From Gammaproteobacteria bacterium (GTDB lineage: Bacteria; Pseudomonadota; Gammaproteobacteria; Steroidobacterales; Woeseiaceae), in contig JAOTWB010000018.1 in the NCBI GenBank assembly GCA_029863125.1, forward strand, positions 1 through 46,209: a DNA stretch of 46,209 bases, read 5' to 3'. How positions within the stretch are numbered: the stretch's first letter is position 1; every line of letters begins with the position of its first letter. The translations under genes were made by a program, and so were the position numbers. The notes under the pieces were generated by a model, which did no database searches, was not told the DNA's origin, and saw only the letters and a program-made list of their open reading frames with translations. Shown one piece after another: positions 24,916 to 34,022 of the stretch.

Positions 24916-26559
24916 GTGATCGATCAGACACCTCCCGACCTCAACGGCGGCGTAAAAATCCTCCATGACCCCGTCCGCAACAAAGGCACTGCCTACACGG
25001 AAGCCGAACGGGATGCATTGAAACTACGCGGGCTGCTACCGCCCCGCGTTCACTCGATGGCGGAACAGGAGCTGCGGGTGCTCGGCAATATCCGCGCAAA
25101 ACCGACCGACCTCGAGCGGTATCTTTACCTTATTGCACTGCAGGATCGAAACGAGAACCTGTTCTACCGCGTGATCATGAATCACCTCGAAGAAATGATG
25201 CCGATCATCTACACGCCGACCGTGGGCAAGGCGTGCCAGGAGTTTCAGCACATCTATCGGAAGCCACGTGGATTCTATTTGTCGTTGCAGGACAGGGGTC
25301 GCGTCAAGGAAATTATGCAAAACTGGCCGCACAAAGATGTTCGCATCATTGTCGTTACCGACGGCGAGCGAATTCTCGGTCTCGGCGACCTCGGCGCCGA
25401 TGGCATGGGCATACCGATCGGCAAACTGGCGCTTTACACGGCCTGCGCCGGCATTCATCCAACGCAGTGCATGCCCTTGATGCTGGACGTCGGCACCGAC
25501 AATGAAAAATTGCTGAATGATCCTCTCTATAACGGCCTGGAGCGCCGACGCGTCCGCGGCAGGGAATACGATGAGCTATTCGATGAATTCGTCACTGCAG
25601 CCAAAGAGCTGTTCCCGGGCGTCCTGATACAGATCGAGGACTTCGGTAACACCAACGCGTTCAGGCTGCTGGACCAGTATCGCGGCAACACCTGCTTGTT
25701 CAATGACGATATCCAGGGAACCGGCGCCGTTGCCGTTGCAGGCGTCGTTGCCGCCATGCGCATCACGGGCGACAAGCTTTCCGGGCAAAGAATTCTGTTC
25801 CTGGGTGCCGGCGAGGCAGGAATCGGCATTGCCAATGTTTTTGTTGCGGCGCTTCGAGAAGAAGGCATGAGCGAAGACGAGGCCCGCAGGCGCTGCTGGT
25901 TTGTCGACAGCAAGGGGCTGCTTGTCGCCGGTCGCGGCAGCATCGCTGCGCACAAGGAACCGTATGCTCACGAACACGAGTACATTGCCGACTTTGCCGA
26001 TGCGGTAAAGGCGTTAAAACCGACCGCTATTCTCGGACTCTCGGGACAGCCGGGTACATTTACGAGGGCAATTATCGAGGCGATGGCGAACGTCAACGTG
26101 CGCCCGATTATCTTTGCGCTGTCGAACCCGACGTCGCAGGCCGAGTGTACTGCCGAGCAAGCCTACACCTGGAGCGAGGGACGAGCGATTTTTGCGAGTG
26201 GCAGCCCGTTCGATCCCGTGAAGCTCGGCAACCGGGTTTTTGTGCCCGGGCAAGGCAACAATGCCTATATTTTCCCCGGAGTCGGCTTGGGCGTGATCGT
26301 GAGTCGCTCCCGCATAGTCACCGATGACATGTTCCTGGCAGCCGCACGTTCGCTGGCTAGCCAGGTAACGGAAGCAGACCTGGAGCGGGGCCGCGTTTAT
26401 CCGGCGCTGTCAAACATTCGGCAGGTATCGGCGTTGATCGCGAAAGATGTCGCAAAAATGGCGTACGACAACGGATTCACGGATCGCGAAGAGCCGGAGG
26501 ACATCCTGGCGGACATCCACAAGTACATGTACCAGCCCGTGTATCCGCACTATGCCTGA
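24916..26559 (+). CDS. maeA: NAD(P)-dependent malic enzyme (MaeA/SfcA type)
   Basis: Oxidatively decarboxylates malate to pyruvate and CO2 in the cytoplasm. Seen are MPIIYTPTVGKACQEF (catalytic Tyr), VTDGERILGLGDLG, GMGIPIGKLALYTACAG (catalytic Lys), FNDDIQGTGAVAVAG (metal-ligand Asp) and ILFLGAGEAGIGIANVF (dinucleotide loop), in the same order and spacing as the 565-aa E. coli MaeA. GTG 24916 is preferred, giving 547 aa, because AAGGAAAA lies just upstream; the frame also has a GTG at 24862 (565 aa) with a poorer site. It is divergent from the cPGS-like gene and convergent with the TPR gene. Pyruvate made here could feed the PFOR encoded at 17105-22069. Confidence 0.93.
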   Translation: MIDQTPPDLNGGVKILHDPVRNKGTAYTEAERDALKLRGLLPPRVHSMAEQELRVLGNIRAKPTDLERYLYLIALQDRNENLFYRVIMNHLEEMMPIIYTPTVGKACQEFQHIYRKPRGFYLSLQDRGRVKEIMQNWPHKDVRIIVVTDGERILGLGDLGADGMGIPIGKLALYTACAGIHPTQCMPLMLDVGTDNEKLLNDPLYNGLERRRVRGREYDELFDEFVTAAKELFPGVLIQIEDFGNTNAFRLLDQYRGNTCLFNDDIQGTGAVAVAGVVAAMRITGDKLSGQRILFLGAGEAGIGIANVFVAALREEGMSEDEARRRCWFVDSKGLLVAGRGSIAAHKEPYAHEHEYIADFADAVKALKPTAILGLSGQPGTFTRAIIEAMANVNVRPIIFALSNPTSQAECTAEQAYTWSEGRAIFASGSPFDPVKLGNRVFVPGQGNNAYIFPGVGLGVIVSRSRIVTDDMFLAAARSLASQVTEADLERGRVYPALSNIRQVSALIAKDVAKMAYDNGFTDREEPEDILADIHKYMYQPVYPHYA

Positions 26560-26608
26560 GCTGCGCAGTCACGGCAGCTTACGGACTGTCTCGAGCCGCA
26601 ATCGCACG

Positions 26609-28849
26609 TCAATTCGATAAGAGCGAAGGCACTGGCTGCTCACCGACAGGTATTCGCACATTGGACCTAAGCTCACCGCTTGCTTTCAACGCCCTCACTC
26701 GTTCGGCTTGGGCCGCCAGGTCCGCCCGCAGCTCCGCGTACAAGCGTTGAAATTCCGGTTCTCCACGAATCGAATCAAGAGCGGGGTCGTGCCGCAAATA
26801 AAGCCAGGAGAATATCCGCCATCCTTCCTCGACGGCCTGTCGCAACGCGTTGAGGGCCTGCTCGGGGCGCCCCTGCAGCGAGTAGATACGGACGTCGGTG
26901 ATCCAGTAGCCGTTGATGCCATGGCGCGGCCGCGATTGCATGATCTCGAGGCAACCGGCAAGAAGATCATCCGCGCGTTCTTGCTCGCCCAAGCGTATCA
27001 GGACGAGCGCCAGATCGACTGCGGAAAGGTAGTTGGACGCATTGACATCCGGCACTTCGGGTTCCGTCAGTTCGCGAAAAGCCCTTGCGTAGCGCGAACG
27101 GGCCACGTCGTAACGGCCTGCTGCGAGATCTGCATTGCGTAGAATAAATAAGGAGCCCCAGTTCCGCGGGTAAAGATCCAGTAGCGTCCGCGCGTCGGCC
27201 TGCATGGCCGCCTCTTTGCCTGTGTACAAATTGTATAGAGTGCTCGCCCAGACGGGCCAGAAAGTTCTCGGCCCCAGCTCCAGCCCCCTGTCGATCCAAA
27301 CCTTGGCGCTGTCCGGATCGCCGAGTTCGAGGTACGCGATTGCCTGTGCTGCCTGCAGACTCGGGCTGAGGGCGTCATTCTCTGCAGCCTTCTTGTACCA
27401 GACCAGCGACTCGTCCACCTGCCCGTAGACCAGGTAGTGGATCGCCGCAACATAGACATAGGCGAATGCGTGGTCCGGCTCGATTTCGGCCACTCGCAGG
27501 TATCTCTCCAACGCTTCGTCGAAATGGCCTAACTCGTCATAGGCCCGGGCCAGGTCGAAGTTGACCGGCACCGAATACGGATCGAGCAGCAGCGCTTTCT
27601 CATAGAAACCCATCGCCTCTTCAATTTTACCCTGAGTTCTGCGCAAACGACCGTATAAACGAAAGACGCGTGCGTAGTTTGGCTGTATTGAAATTGCCGT
27701 TTCGTAAGCCTGTTCTGCGGCCTGCAGGTTTCCCTGTTGTTGTCGCAATAGTCCAAGCGTAGCGTGTGCCTGTCCGAGGTCGGGATCCAACTGCAGCGCT
27801 TTGGTAAGCGGCGGCTCTGCCAGCGCGTTGCTCTCTTCTATCGGCAGCCCGCCCAGGAAATTGGCACCCAGCGTCAGATACGCGTCGGCAAGACCAACAT
27901 AAGCCAGCGCAAATTCCGGATCGAGATCGATAGCCGCCTGGAAGTTTTGCACCGCCGCATTTAATGATTCAACCGACTCGATGCTGCTTTGGTTTCTGCC
28001 CTTCAGATACGCCGTATACGCAGCGAGATTCTCCGTCGGCATCGCCGTCATCTGCTTTGCCTCCTGAGGAGTCAGCGTCGCCTGAAGTCGTTCGACGATT
28101 GCTTCCACAATTTCACTTTGAATCGCAAAGACGTTGCCGGCCGTCAGGCTGCGATCATAGGTTTCCGCCCAGATATGAGTATCCGTTGCAGCATCGATCA
28201 ACTGAACGTTTATTCGAATCATGTCGCCGGATCGTTGCACGCCGCCTTCGAGAATCTTGCCGACTCCCAGTTCCTCGCCTATGCCGAGAATACCCTTCGT
28301 CGTGTTGCGGTATCGTTCGACCGACGTTCGAGATATGACTTTCAAATCAGAGATTTTCGAAAGTCGCGTCAGAAGATCATCCTGAATGCCCACAGCAAGA
28401 AACCCCGCATCGTTTTCGTCGGGACTTGCAACCGCGAACGGCAACACGGCGATCGATTTCGCGCCGGTTGACGCCGTTTCCTGCTCCGGCAGGGATGCCG
28501 GCCTTGTCGAAATTTCCGTGCCCACGCCGTACACCATGGCGATAACAACTGACGCCAGCGCGGCGAGAATGAGATAATCAGTGACATGCAGCGAGAGGTC
28601 CTCAGCCGAGCTCTCATCCGACGTTCGAACGATGCGACCACCGATAAAGTCAAATCGCCAGCCGAAAATCAGCGCCGCCGGAAAGCCAATAATCGCGCCA
28701 AGCCAGACGCGCCGCAGCACGGACGATGGAATGCCCCAGCTTTCAAACGCGAGACTTGCTACCTGCAGGGCCACCCATGCACCGACGATGTATAGCGCCG
28801 CTACCCGAAATACGCGACGACGGTGACACTCTGCAATGAAGCTCCTCAT
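26609..28849 (-). CDS. Membrane-anchored TolB-like/TPR protein
   Basis: A 746-aa protein. Two transmembrane helices near the N-terminus (~residues 13-35 and 46-64) and a third (~91-110) are followed by a FlgO/TolB-N-like domain (~128-255, containing SIAVLPF and a GVGKILEGGVQRSGD block). Then come eight or more TPR-type helical repeats (~275-690). This is the architecture of CadC/adenylate-cyclase-associated TPR proteins that are numerous in some marine gammaproteobacteria, but the N-terminal DNA-binding or cyclase domain they often carry is missing. The predicted role is a scaffold on the cytoplasmic membrane. The start at 28849 is supported by the amphipathic MRSFIAECHRRRVFRVA segment typical of this family. 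No operon partner is obvious; a small exported protein lies 12 bases upstream on the same strand. Confidence 0.8.
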   Translation of the reverse strand: MRSFIAECHRRRVFRVAALYIVGAWVALQVASLAFESWGIPSSVLRRVWLGAIIGFPAALIFGWRFDFIGGRIVRTSDESSAEDLSLHVTDYLILAALASVVIAMVYGVGTEISTRPASLPEQETASTGAKSIAVLPFAVASPDENDAGFLAVGIQDDLLTRLSKISDLKVISRTSVERYRNTTKGILGIGEELGVGKILEGGVQRSGDMIRINVQLIDAATDTHIWAETYDRSLTAGNVFAIQSEIVEAIVERLQATLTPQEAKQMTAMPTENLAAYTAYLKGRNQSSIESVESLNAAVQNFQAAIDLDPEFALAYVGLADAYLTLGANFLGGLPIEESNALAEPPLTKALQLDPDLGQAHATLGLLRQQQGNLQAAEQAYETAISIQPNYARVFRLYGRLRRTQGKIEEAMGFYEKALLLDPYSVPVNFDLARAYDELGHFDEALERYLRVAEIEPDHAFAYVYVAAIHYLVYGQVDESLVWYKKAAENDALSPSLQAAQAIAYLELGDPDSAKVWIDRGLELGPRTFWPVWASTLYNLYTGKEAAMQADARTLLDLYPRNWGSLFILRNADLAAGRYDVARSRYARAFRELTEPEVPDVNASNYLSAVDLALVLIRLGEQERADDLLAGCLEIMQSRPRHGINGYWITDVRIYSLQGRPEQALNALRQAVEEGWRIFSWLYLRHDPALDSIRGEPEFQRLYAELRADLAAQAERVRALKASGELRSNVRIPVGEQPVPSLLSN

Positions 28850-28861
28850 GCGGTGAACCCG

Positions 28862-29110
28862 TTATTCGTTGCCGCCTGCCGAGGACGGTGCAGCCTCGAG
28901 AGACAAGAGCTCCACAACACAGTTGAGCATGTCCTCGCGATTCGGCGACGCCACCAGAGCGTCATCCAGCGATGGTTCAGCAGCATTCGTGCAAGTATTC
29001 GGGACCACCAGAAGCACAACGAACACGAGCCCGACGAGGAAAGCATGCACCGTTCGTGCCGCAACGGATGACGATGCCCATTGCGACGATCTTTTTGCGT
29101 TCCTGATCAT
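28862..29110 (-). CDS. Small exported hypothetical protein (82 aa)
   Basis: A short protein with a basic N-terminus, a hydrophobic stretch (~residues 25-39) and a plausible signal-peptidase site after the Ala-Ala following an NTCTN segment. The remaining ~35 residues are acidic and end in a Ser/Gly-rich tail. ATG 29110 is preferred to the upstream in-frame start because GGAGGG lies at good distance. Not recognised as a known family. The gene ends 12 bases before the TPR-protein start, so the two are probably co-transcribed, and it may be a periplasmic or anchored partner. A TTGACT at 29199-29204 (complement) could be its -35 element, though the -10 is poor. Confidence 0.5.
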   Translation of the reverse strand: MIRNAKRSSQWASSSVAARTVHAFLVGLVFVVLLVVPNTCTNAAEPSLDDALVASPNREDMLNCVVELLSLEAAPSSAGGNE

Positions 29111-29350
29111 GGCGCCCTCCAACTCTCTTGGCGGCTCAAGGAACAGCCGCTTGCACAATTTTCGCGGCCTCACAGTATGTAGGTCACCCCTTGGCGACAG
29201 TCAATTCTGGCTTATACCTAAGCGGTGTTATTGCCTGCCCTCCGGTGCAATCCTGGAGTCTTTTACAAGGCGAGGCGAATGTTCGTCGACGCCGTCAAGG
29301 AGATGACATTGGACGACCTTACGGGGGCTTACAGCGCCTGGAACTCTGTT

Positions 29351-30157
29351 TTAACGAACTACTCTGCGAATGATATAGCCGCCGGAGCGTTCGTCCAGCT
29401 CAAGATCAAGCTGTCCCCGGGCCTGCGCTTCCTCCAGTAACTTGCTGAAAGACTCGAAGCCGTAATAACCCTCGTTGAAGCTCGGCTTAACTCGTTTCAA
29501 TGCCTGTTTGACCATCGAGCCCCATAGCTTGTCCTGGTCGCCGCGTTCTGCATTCAACGCCGCGGCAACTTCAAGCGTCATGTCGATGCCTTCCTGCTTA
29601 TTGTCCCTCGGCTTGGACTTTGCCGTCCTCCGTTTTGCGGCACGGCCTTTTGACATTTTCGGTTTCTTGTCTTTCTCAGCGTGCTCGCGAACGATATCGT
29701 CGTAATAAATAAATTCATCGCAGTTACTAATCAGCAGATCTGACGTCGAATTCTTGACGCCAACGCCAATTACGGTCTTCGCATTCTCACGCAATTTGCT
29801 GACCAACGGCGAAAAATCGGAGTCGCCGCTGATGATGACAAAAGTGTTGACGTGAGACTTGGTGTAACACAGGTCAAGCGCATCGACGACCATGCGAATG
29901 TCTGCTGAATTCTTGCCCGACTGCCGAACGTGCGGAATATCAATTAGCTCGAATGCCGCTTCGTGCATGGTTGCTTTGAATTCCTTGTAGCGCCCCCAGT
30001 CACAGTAAGCCTTCTTTACGACAATACTTCCTTTTACCAGCAGGCGCTCGAGCACCCAGTTGATATCGAATTTCGCATATTTTTCATCACGAACCCCGAG
30101 CGCGATGTTCTCGAAATCGCAAAACAACGCGAGGTTCTTGTCAGAGTTATTGGACAT
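29351..30157 (-). CDS. NYN (PIN-like) RNase domain protein with OST-HTH/LOTUS-like C-terminus
   Basis: A 268-aa protein. Residues ~8-160 form a NYN domain (LabA/limkain-b1 type) with the expected acidic residues: LFCDFENI (~11-18), SADIRMVVDALDL (~84-96) and VIISGDSDFSPLV (~107-119). A basic linker rich in Lys/Arg (~165-190) leads to a C-terminal ~75-residue LOTUS/OST-HTH-like winged helix containing GYYGFESFSKLLEEAQ. Such proteins are predicted metal-dependent RNases whose LOTUS domain binds RNA. It starts 18 bases after the end of a small gene on the same strand. The role is not known in bacteria beyond RNA processing or degradation. Confidence 0.85.
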   Translation of the reverse strand: MSNNSDKNLALFCDFENIALGVRDEKYAKFDINWVLERLLVKGSIVVKKAYCDWGRYKEFKATMHEAAFELIDIPHVRQSGKNSADIRMVVDALDLCYTKSHVNTFVIISGDSDFSPLVSKLRENAKTVIGVGVKNSTSDLLISNCDEFIYYDDIVREHAEKDKKPKMSKGRAAKRRTAKSKPRDNKQEGIDMTLEVAAALNAERGDQDKLWGSMVKQALKRVKPSFNEGYYGFESFSKLLEEAQARGQLDLELDERSGGYIIRRVVR

Positions 30158-30175
30158 GGCCGCCCGAGTCTTGGG

Positions 30176-30430
30176 TCAGGATCTTTTCGAGCTGGCGATG
30201 ACGAGCTGGGCGCGAGCGCGCTTCCCCATCCGCCGTTCGTTGAGCTGGCCAACAATCACCTTGGCTGCCTCCGTGACCGTTTTCAGGTTTCCTTCCCGAT
30301 AGCCACGAATCGTGTTGTCGCCCTGCGTAATGACATAGCTATGCCATTCGGAATCTTCCGAACCGTCCGGGGGCTCCATCGGCAACACTGAAGCAACTTC
30401 GAAGTCTTGTTCAATCATAGGGCGGGACAT
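30176..30430 (-). CDS. Hypothetical protein upstream of the NYN gene (84 aa)
   Basis: A small soluble protein with an N-terminal acidic half and a basic C-terminal half (TVTEAAKVIVGQLNERRMGKR, ending in Ser-Lys-Lys-Arg-Ser-type residues). No cysteines or membrane segments, and not recognised. The frame is open to a TTG at 30469, but a good promoter (GTGACT-17-TATAAT, 30478-30506 on the complement) would place transcription start at about 30471. ATG 30430 or ATG 30418 is therefore the likely start; neither has a clear Shine-Dalgarno. The NYN-LOTUS gene follows after 18 bases, so the basic tail could reflect a shared RNA-related job. Confidence 0.6.
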   Translation of the reverse strand: MSRPMIEQDFEVASVLPMEPPDGSEDSEWHSYVITQGDNTIRGYREGNLKTVTEAAKVIVGQLNERRMGKRARAQLVIASSKRS

Positions 30431-30477
30431 CTGGGTGATGAACGTGCGAGAGGCGTAACGGTTATGCAACTACAAGC

Positions 30478-30506
30478 ATTATACAGTGATTCCATGACAT
30501 AGTCAC
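30478..30506 (-). promoter_or_regulatory. Sigma-70-type promoter for the small gene/NYN operon
   Basis: On the - strand GTGACT (complement of 30501-30506) is followed after exactly 17 bases by a consensus TATAAT (complement of 30478-30483). Transcription would start near 30471, about 40 bases before the preferred ATG at 30430. The match to the -10 is perfect and to the -35 four of six. Confidence 0.55.
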
Positions 30507-30589
30507 CGCGCTCGTTTTTGGAGGATCCCCCAGCCGGGCACAGGCATGGATCGCTGGCCAGGGCCCAATCGATCCCTCGCGGCTTTCTG

Positions 30590-32650
30590 TTACCTGATGC
30601 CCATTTCTTCAAGCAAATGGTCTGCGGAATAAATTGATCGCAGCGACTCGATCATAATTTCGGGATGAACAGCCACCGAGCGATTTCGCTCGCTATCGAA
30701 CCAGTAAGACCCCGATATCGAGTGTATGTTACCGTCGAATATCAGGCCCACGAGTTTTCCATCCTTGTCGATGACCGGGCTGCCCGAATTACCACCGATA
30801 ATGTCCGTGGTTCCGACGAAATTAAATTTGCTCTCGCCATTCAGTTTGCGTGCTGCATCGCTCCAACCCGGCGGAAGTCGAAACGGTCTTTCGCCTGTGA
30901 GCCTGGGAAACAGCTCGGAGACAGTTGTCCACGGACGCACATCGGTGCCCTTTTCCTTCCATCCCTCGTGGGCGCCGTAGCTGACGCGCAACGTAAACGT
31001 CGCATCCGGGTACTCAGCCGTGCCATGAATTGCGAAGCGCGCCTGTGCGATCTTTTCGTAAGCAAGATCCGACGGCGCCTCGACCTCGTCCTCATATTTC
31101 TTGCGGAGGGCTCGGGCCTTTTCGTCGACCGAGAGAGCGAGTTGAATCATTGGGTCCTTTGATGCCTGTATCGTCTCCCAGTTTGCATTCCAAAGCTCTG
31201 CACGGACTGCGGGGTCGGCCAGATCCGTTCCGCTGACAAGTTCGGCAGACAGTGCCGAAGGCGATTTCTTGCCCAGTATCTGGCGCACGAAGTTTGAGTC
31301 CGGCCCCAGGAACTCCCGCATCTTGTCCAGCGAAAAAGAAAGTTGCAGGGTCTCGAGTTCCGGATAGATTGGGCGATCAGCCAGCGTAAGCTGCCGGGTG
31401 CGCGGCAGGGCTGCCTCCGTGTATGGCCGCAACCTGTCCTCGTTAGGTTTGTCTCGTTCCGCCGCCGCGCGGACCAATGAGCGCGCATAGTTGAATAGGT
31501 TGCCCTGGAACGCCGCGCCAACCTCGATGAACAGGTAGTCGTCCCGGAACTCCAGGTAGGTTGCGTTGGCACGCTCGATTTCATTCCAGGCGGAACCTAC
31601 CCTGGCGGCAAGATCCGGGTCCGCTGCGACCGCCGCTCTTAATTCCTGCTCCGCGGCCGTCTTTTGAGCAAACAACGCATCATCGTGTAAAGCATCAAGT
31701 CGCTTGCGCTGCACCTTGATTCCGTTTTCGACGCTCTGCAACGGCGCGTTCACGATTCTTCGCGCTTCGTCGCCGGTGCGAGCGTACTGAATATACCGTC
31801 CGCGCAACTCGACGTTTCGCAACAGCCAATGGGGAATCGTCGTATTACGAAGAAACTTCAGGTCCGCTACTGTCAACAGCCGCTGTGTCCTCCCCGGACG
31901 ACCGGCAACGAACATCACCTCGCCGGGAGCGAGGCCCTCTGTTCGCCACTCCAGGAAATTGGGGGTCGCGGCCGGCTCACCGTTTTCGTAGACGCGCAAT
32001 ATCGTCATGTCGAGGCACCAGCGAGGGAAATTGAAATTGTCCGGATCGCCGCCAAATGCCGCAATGTCACTTTCCGGTGCGAAAACCAGCCTGACGTCGT
32101 CGAAGCGCTTGTACTTGTACAGCCAGTACTCACCGCCCTGGTAGAGCGCTACCGATTCGCATTTGAAGTCCGAGGCATCTTCGCATTCCTGTACGAGGCG
32201 CTTCAGCGTCCGCCGCCGAATCTCACCGGCTTCTTCACCGGCCGTCTCCGCTGTCGCCGCAGCGACACTTGACGTGACTTGCTCGGTCTCCATCAGTACC
32301 GACAGCCGATCGGTCGGGCATGCCATCTCGTCGTCCGGGCGCGCCGCGAGAAATCCATCGGCTTCAAGGTCGCTGTCAGCCGTTGAATTCTGGGCGATAC
32401 AGGACAGCGCACAATGATGGTTGGTCAGTACGAGCCCCGCGGCGGAAACAAACGACGCGCTGCAGCCGCTGTCCATCCTGGCTACAGAGCTCTTGACCGT
32501 TTCCAGCCAGGCATCGGTGATATTGACTCCGTACTTTTCTTTGACGGCCGCGCTGGGAAAGTTGTCCAGCGTCCACATGCCCTCATCGGCGAGGGACGGA
32601 ACGGCCATGATCGCAAAGACGATCAGCAGGAATGTTTTCGTCATCTGCAT
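30590..32650 (-). CDS. S46 family dipeptidyl-peptidase (DPP7-like)
   Basis: A ~686-aa serine dipeptidyl-peptidase, probably periplasmic: a signal peptide (hydrophobic ~6-20, cleavage near SLADEG) precedes the mature protein. Catalytic residues sit in LTNHHCA (~76-82, His), FGGDPDNFNFPR (Asp region) and GGNSGSPV (Ser). In the specificity position after the catalytic Ser, the motif reads FDGN as in DPP7 (Gly), rather than FDRN as in the Asp/Glu-specific DPP11, suggesting preference for hydrophobic P1 residues. It would release dipeptides from the N-termini of peptides. In-frame GTG 32653, ATG 32650 and ATG 32644 are all possible starts. It is the last gene of a four-gene - strand set, 12 bases after the DUF3465 gene. 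Confidence 0.9.
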   Translation of the reverse strand: MQMTKTFLLIVFAIMAVPSLADEGMWTLDNFPSAAVKEKYGVNITDAWLETVKSSVARMDSGCSASFVSAAGLVLTNHHCALSCIAQNSTADSDLEADGFLAARPDDEMACPTDRLSVLMETEQVTSSVAAATAETAGEEAGEIRRRTLKRLVQECEDASDFKCESVALYQGGEYWLYKYKRFDDVRLVFAPESDIAAFGGDPDNFNFPRWCLDMTILRVYENGEPAATPNFLEWRTEGLAPGEVMFVAGRPGRTQRLLTVADLKFLRNTTIPHWLLRNVELRGRYIQYARTGDEARRIVNAPLQSVENGIKVQRKRLDALHDDALFAQKTAAEQELRAAVAADPDLAARVGSAWNEIERANATYLEFRDDYLFIEVGAAFQGNLFNYARSLVRAAAERDKPNEDRLRPYTEAALPRTRQLTLADRPIYPELETLQLSFSLDKMREFLGPDSNFVRQILGKKSPSALSAELVSGTDLADPAVRAELWNANWETIQASKDPMIQLALSVDEKARALRKKYEDEVEAPSDLAYEKIAQARFAIHGTAEYPDATFTLRVSYGAHEGWKEKGTDVRPWTTVSELFPRLTGERPFRLPPGWSDAARKLNGESKFNFVGTTDIIGGNSGSPVIDKDGKLVGLIFDGNIHSISGSYWFDSERNRSVAVHPEIMIESLRSIYSADHLLEEMGIR

Positions 32651-32662
32651 CACCGAATTAAA

Positions 32663-33097
32663 CTACTTGTGCCGTTTGCCGTTGTGTTCAACCCACCCCT
32701 CAACATGCAGCCCGGCGGGGTCATGATGGGTCCAGTGTATGAGACCACCTCGGTCATTCCACTCGTATTCGCCAAAAAATGAGATTATGTCGCCAAGCCT
32801 TAAGCCATCAACACGCGGCGCGAGATCGATGTTGTGGGCGACAAGCAGGGTTTGGCCGGTTTCCAGTTCGAGGATGAATCGCTGATGCCGGCTGCCGTCG
32901 TTGTCATCCGGCAAGATGCGAGTCACGGTACCGCTTCCCGCAACCTGGTATCCCCTGCGCTGTTCGCTGATCGCTCTGATGAGCTCAGCGTTGGCCGGCT
33001 GTGAAATCGGAGAGCGCTGGGCTACGACAGACGAATGTTCTACGGCGTAATAGGCTCCGATAAGAGCCATGACCGCGATCAGGACCTTCTTCAACAC
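32663..33097 (-). CDS. DUF3465 family exported protein
   Basis: This 144-aa protein has an N-terminal signal or anchor helix (~residues 4-21) and a ~110-residue domain ending in HWTHHDPAGLHVEGW followed by HNGKRHK. I associate this His/Trp-rich C-terminal pattern with DUF3465. The body resembles a small beta-barrel with a TVTRILPDDNDGSRHQRF strand pair. The function is unknown; OB-fold nuclease-like or metal binding by the His cluster has been discussed for such patterns but is not shown here. It sits between the HhH membrane protein (21 bases upstream) and the S46 peptidase (12 bases downstream), so co-expression is likely. Confidence 0.72.
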   Translation of the reverse strand: MLKKVLIAVMALIGAYYAVEHSSVVAQRSPISQPANAELIRAISEQRRGYQVAGSGTVTRILPDDNDGSRHQRFILELETGQTLLVAHNIDLAPRVDGLRLGDIISFFGEYEWNDRGGLIHWTHHDPAGLHVEGWVEHNGKRHK

Positions 33098-33118
33098 TAT
33101 TGTGGCCGCTCGGCTACC

Positions 33119-33976
33119 TTATAGATTGGCCGGCATTCTAGCAGCTTCCGGATCACGACGGAGTTGATCTGCCTGGCTTACCCAGTTATCGCGCCGGATT
33201 CGCCCTTTGAATACGTCAAGACGTTCGTCGATGATTTCGATGTCGCGGTCGTTCCATTCGGCGACCTGCCAGAAATAGAAAACGCCGTTTTCATTGAGCA
33301 TATTCTCGAGCTTGGGTCCAACGCCTTTTATCAACCGCAGGTTGTCTTTCTTGCCGTAGAGGGCTGCCTTGAGTATCCGCGGCTCCTCGCGCGCCCCTGT
33401 CTTATGCGCCTGTCGCGGCTCTCTTCGCGGTGCCTGTGCAACCGTTGCCCGGGCCTGCAAACGCGTGGCCAGGCTGCTAATTTCTGTTTCGATCGATTTC
33501 AGGCGATGCTCGACAGGCCGCAAATCAACCTCACGCTGGGGCTCGGGCCGGGGAATACTGCGTATCGCCGCCTGCAGCGCATCTATCTTCCCCGTTAAAG
33601 GCGAGAAGTCGACAGGTGCGGGCGTCGCAGGGACCGGGATGGACTTTATGTCCCTCTCGATCTTGTGCAGATTTTCGACAACGGGCTGGAAGTTCACTGG
33701 CTCCGGCTTTGGCAGTCGGGACACGGCGGTCATGACACCGTTCAGTACCTCATGGACGCTGGTCAGATCCGTTTCTTTCGGTTCCGGAATCGCTCGCAGA
33801 TGACTCCACAGGCGCTCCCAATTCTGCTCATCCGAACGCTCATTCGCTTTGCGAAGGTCCTCGAAACTTTCCGTAACGTCTTCCATATTTCGACGCGAAT
33901 ACCAGTAACCAAGCACAAATCCCAAAACCGCTGACAGAAGAAACAGCAGCGTATATTTTGCAAGTAGGTAGGTCAT
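33119..33976 (-). CDS. Membrane-anchored coiled-coil protein with C-terminal helix-hairpin-helix domain
   Basis: A 285-aa protein. A single N-terminal transmembrane helix (~residues 8-26) with LGFVLGYWYSRR is followed by a long helical region (~30-185) with repeating Pro-rich blocks (AIPEPKETD, RLPKPEPVN, SIPVPATPAPVD, SIPRPEPQRE). Each of these precedes a V-x2-L-x-K/R-type heptad stretch. The end carries NLRLIKGVGPKLENMLNENGV (~220-240), a helix-hairpin-helix of the kind that binds DNA or serves protein contacts in the L21/NuoE-fused family. The protein is probably anchored in the inner membrane with its bulk in the cytoplasm. It is 46 bases downstream of the OmpA/BON gene and 21 upstream of DUF3465. 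Not a recognised named gene. Confidence 0.75.
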   Translation of the reverse strand: MTYLLAKYTLLFLLSAVLGFVLGYWYSRRNMEDVTESFEDLRKANERSDEQNWERLWSHLRAIPEPKETDLTSVHEVLNGVMTAVSRLPKPEPVNFQPVVENLHKIERDIKSIPVPATPAPVDFSPLTGKIDALQAAIRSIPRPEPQREVDLRPVEHRLKSIETEISSLATRLQARATVAQAPRREPRQAHKTGAREEPRILKAALYGKKDNLRLIKGVGPKLENMLNENGVFYFWQVAEWNDRDIEIIDERLDVFKGRIRRDNWVSQADQLRRDPEAARMPANL

Positions 33977-34022
33977 TCTAGTTCCCCTCGATGGCCAGCG
34001 ACTGACGCCGCCGGCCCGTTAG

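Noticed and set aside
26559..26579. Hairpin AGCTGC...GCAGCT after the malic enzyme stop as terminator
   Set aside because: Six-pair stem with no T-run on either strand; too weak to call.
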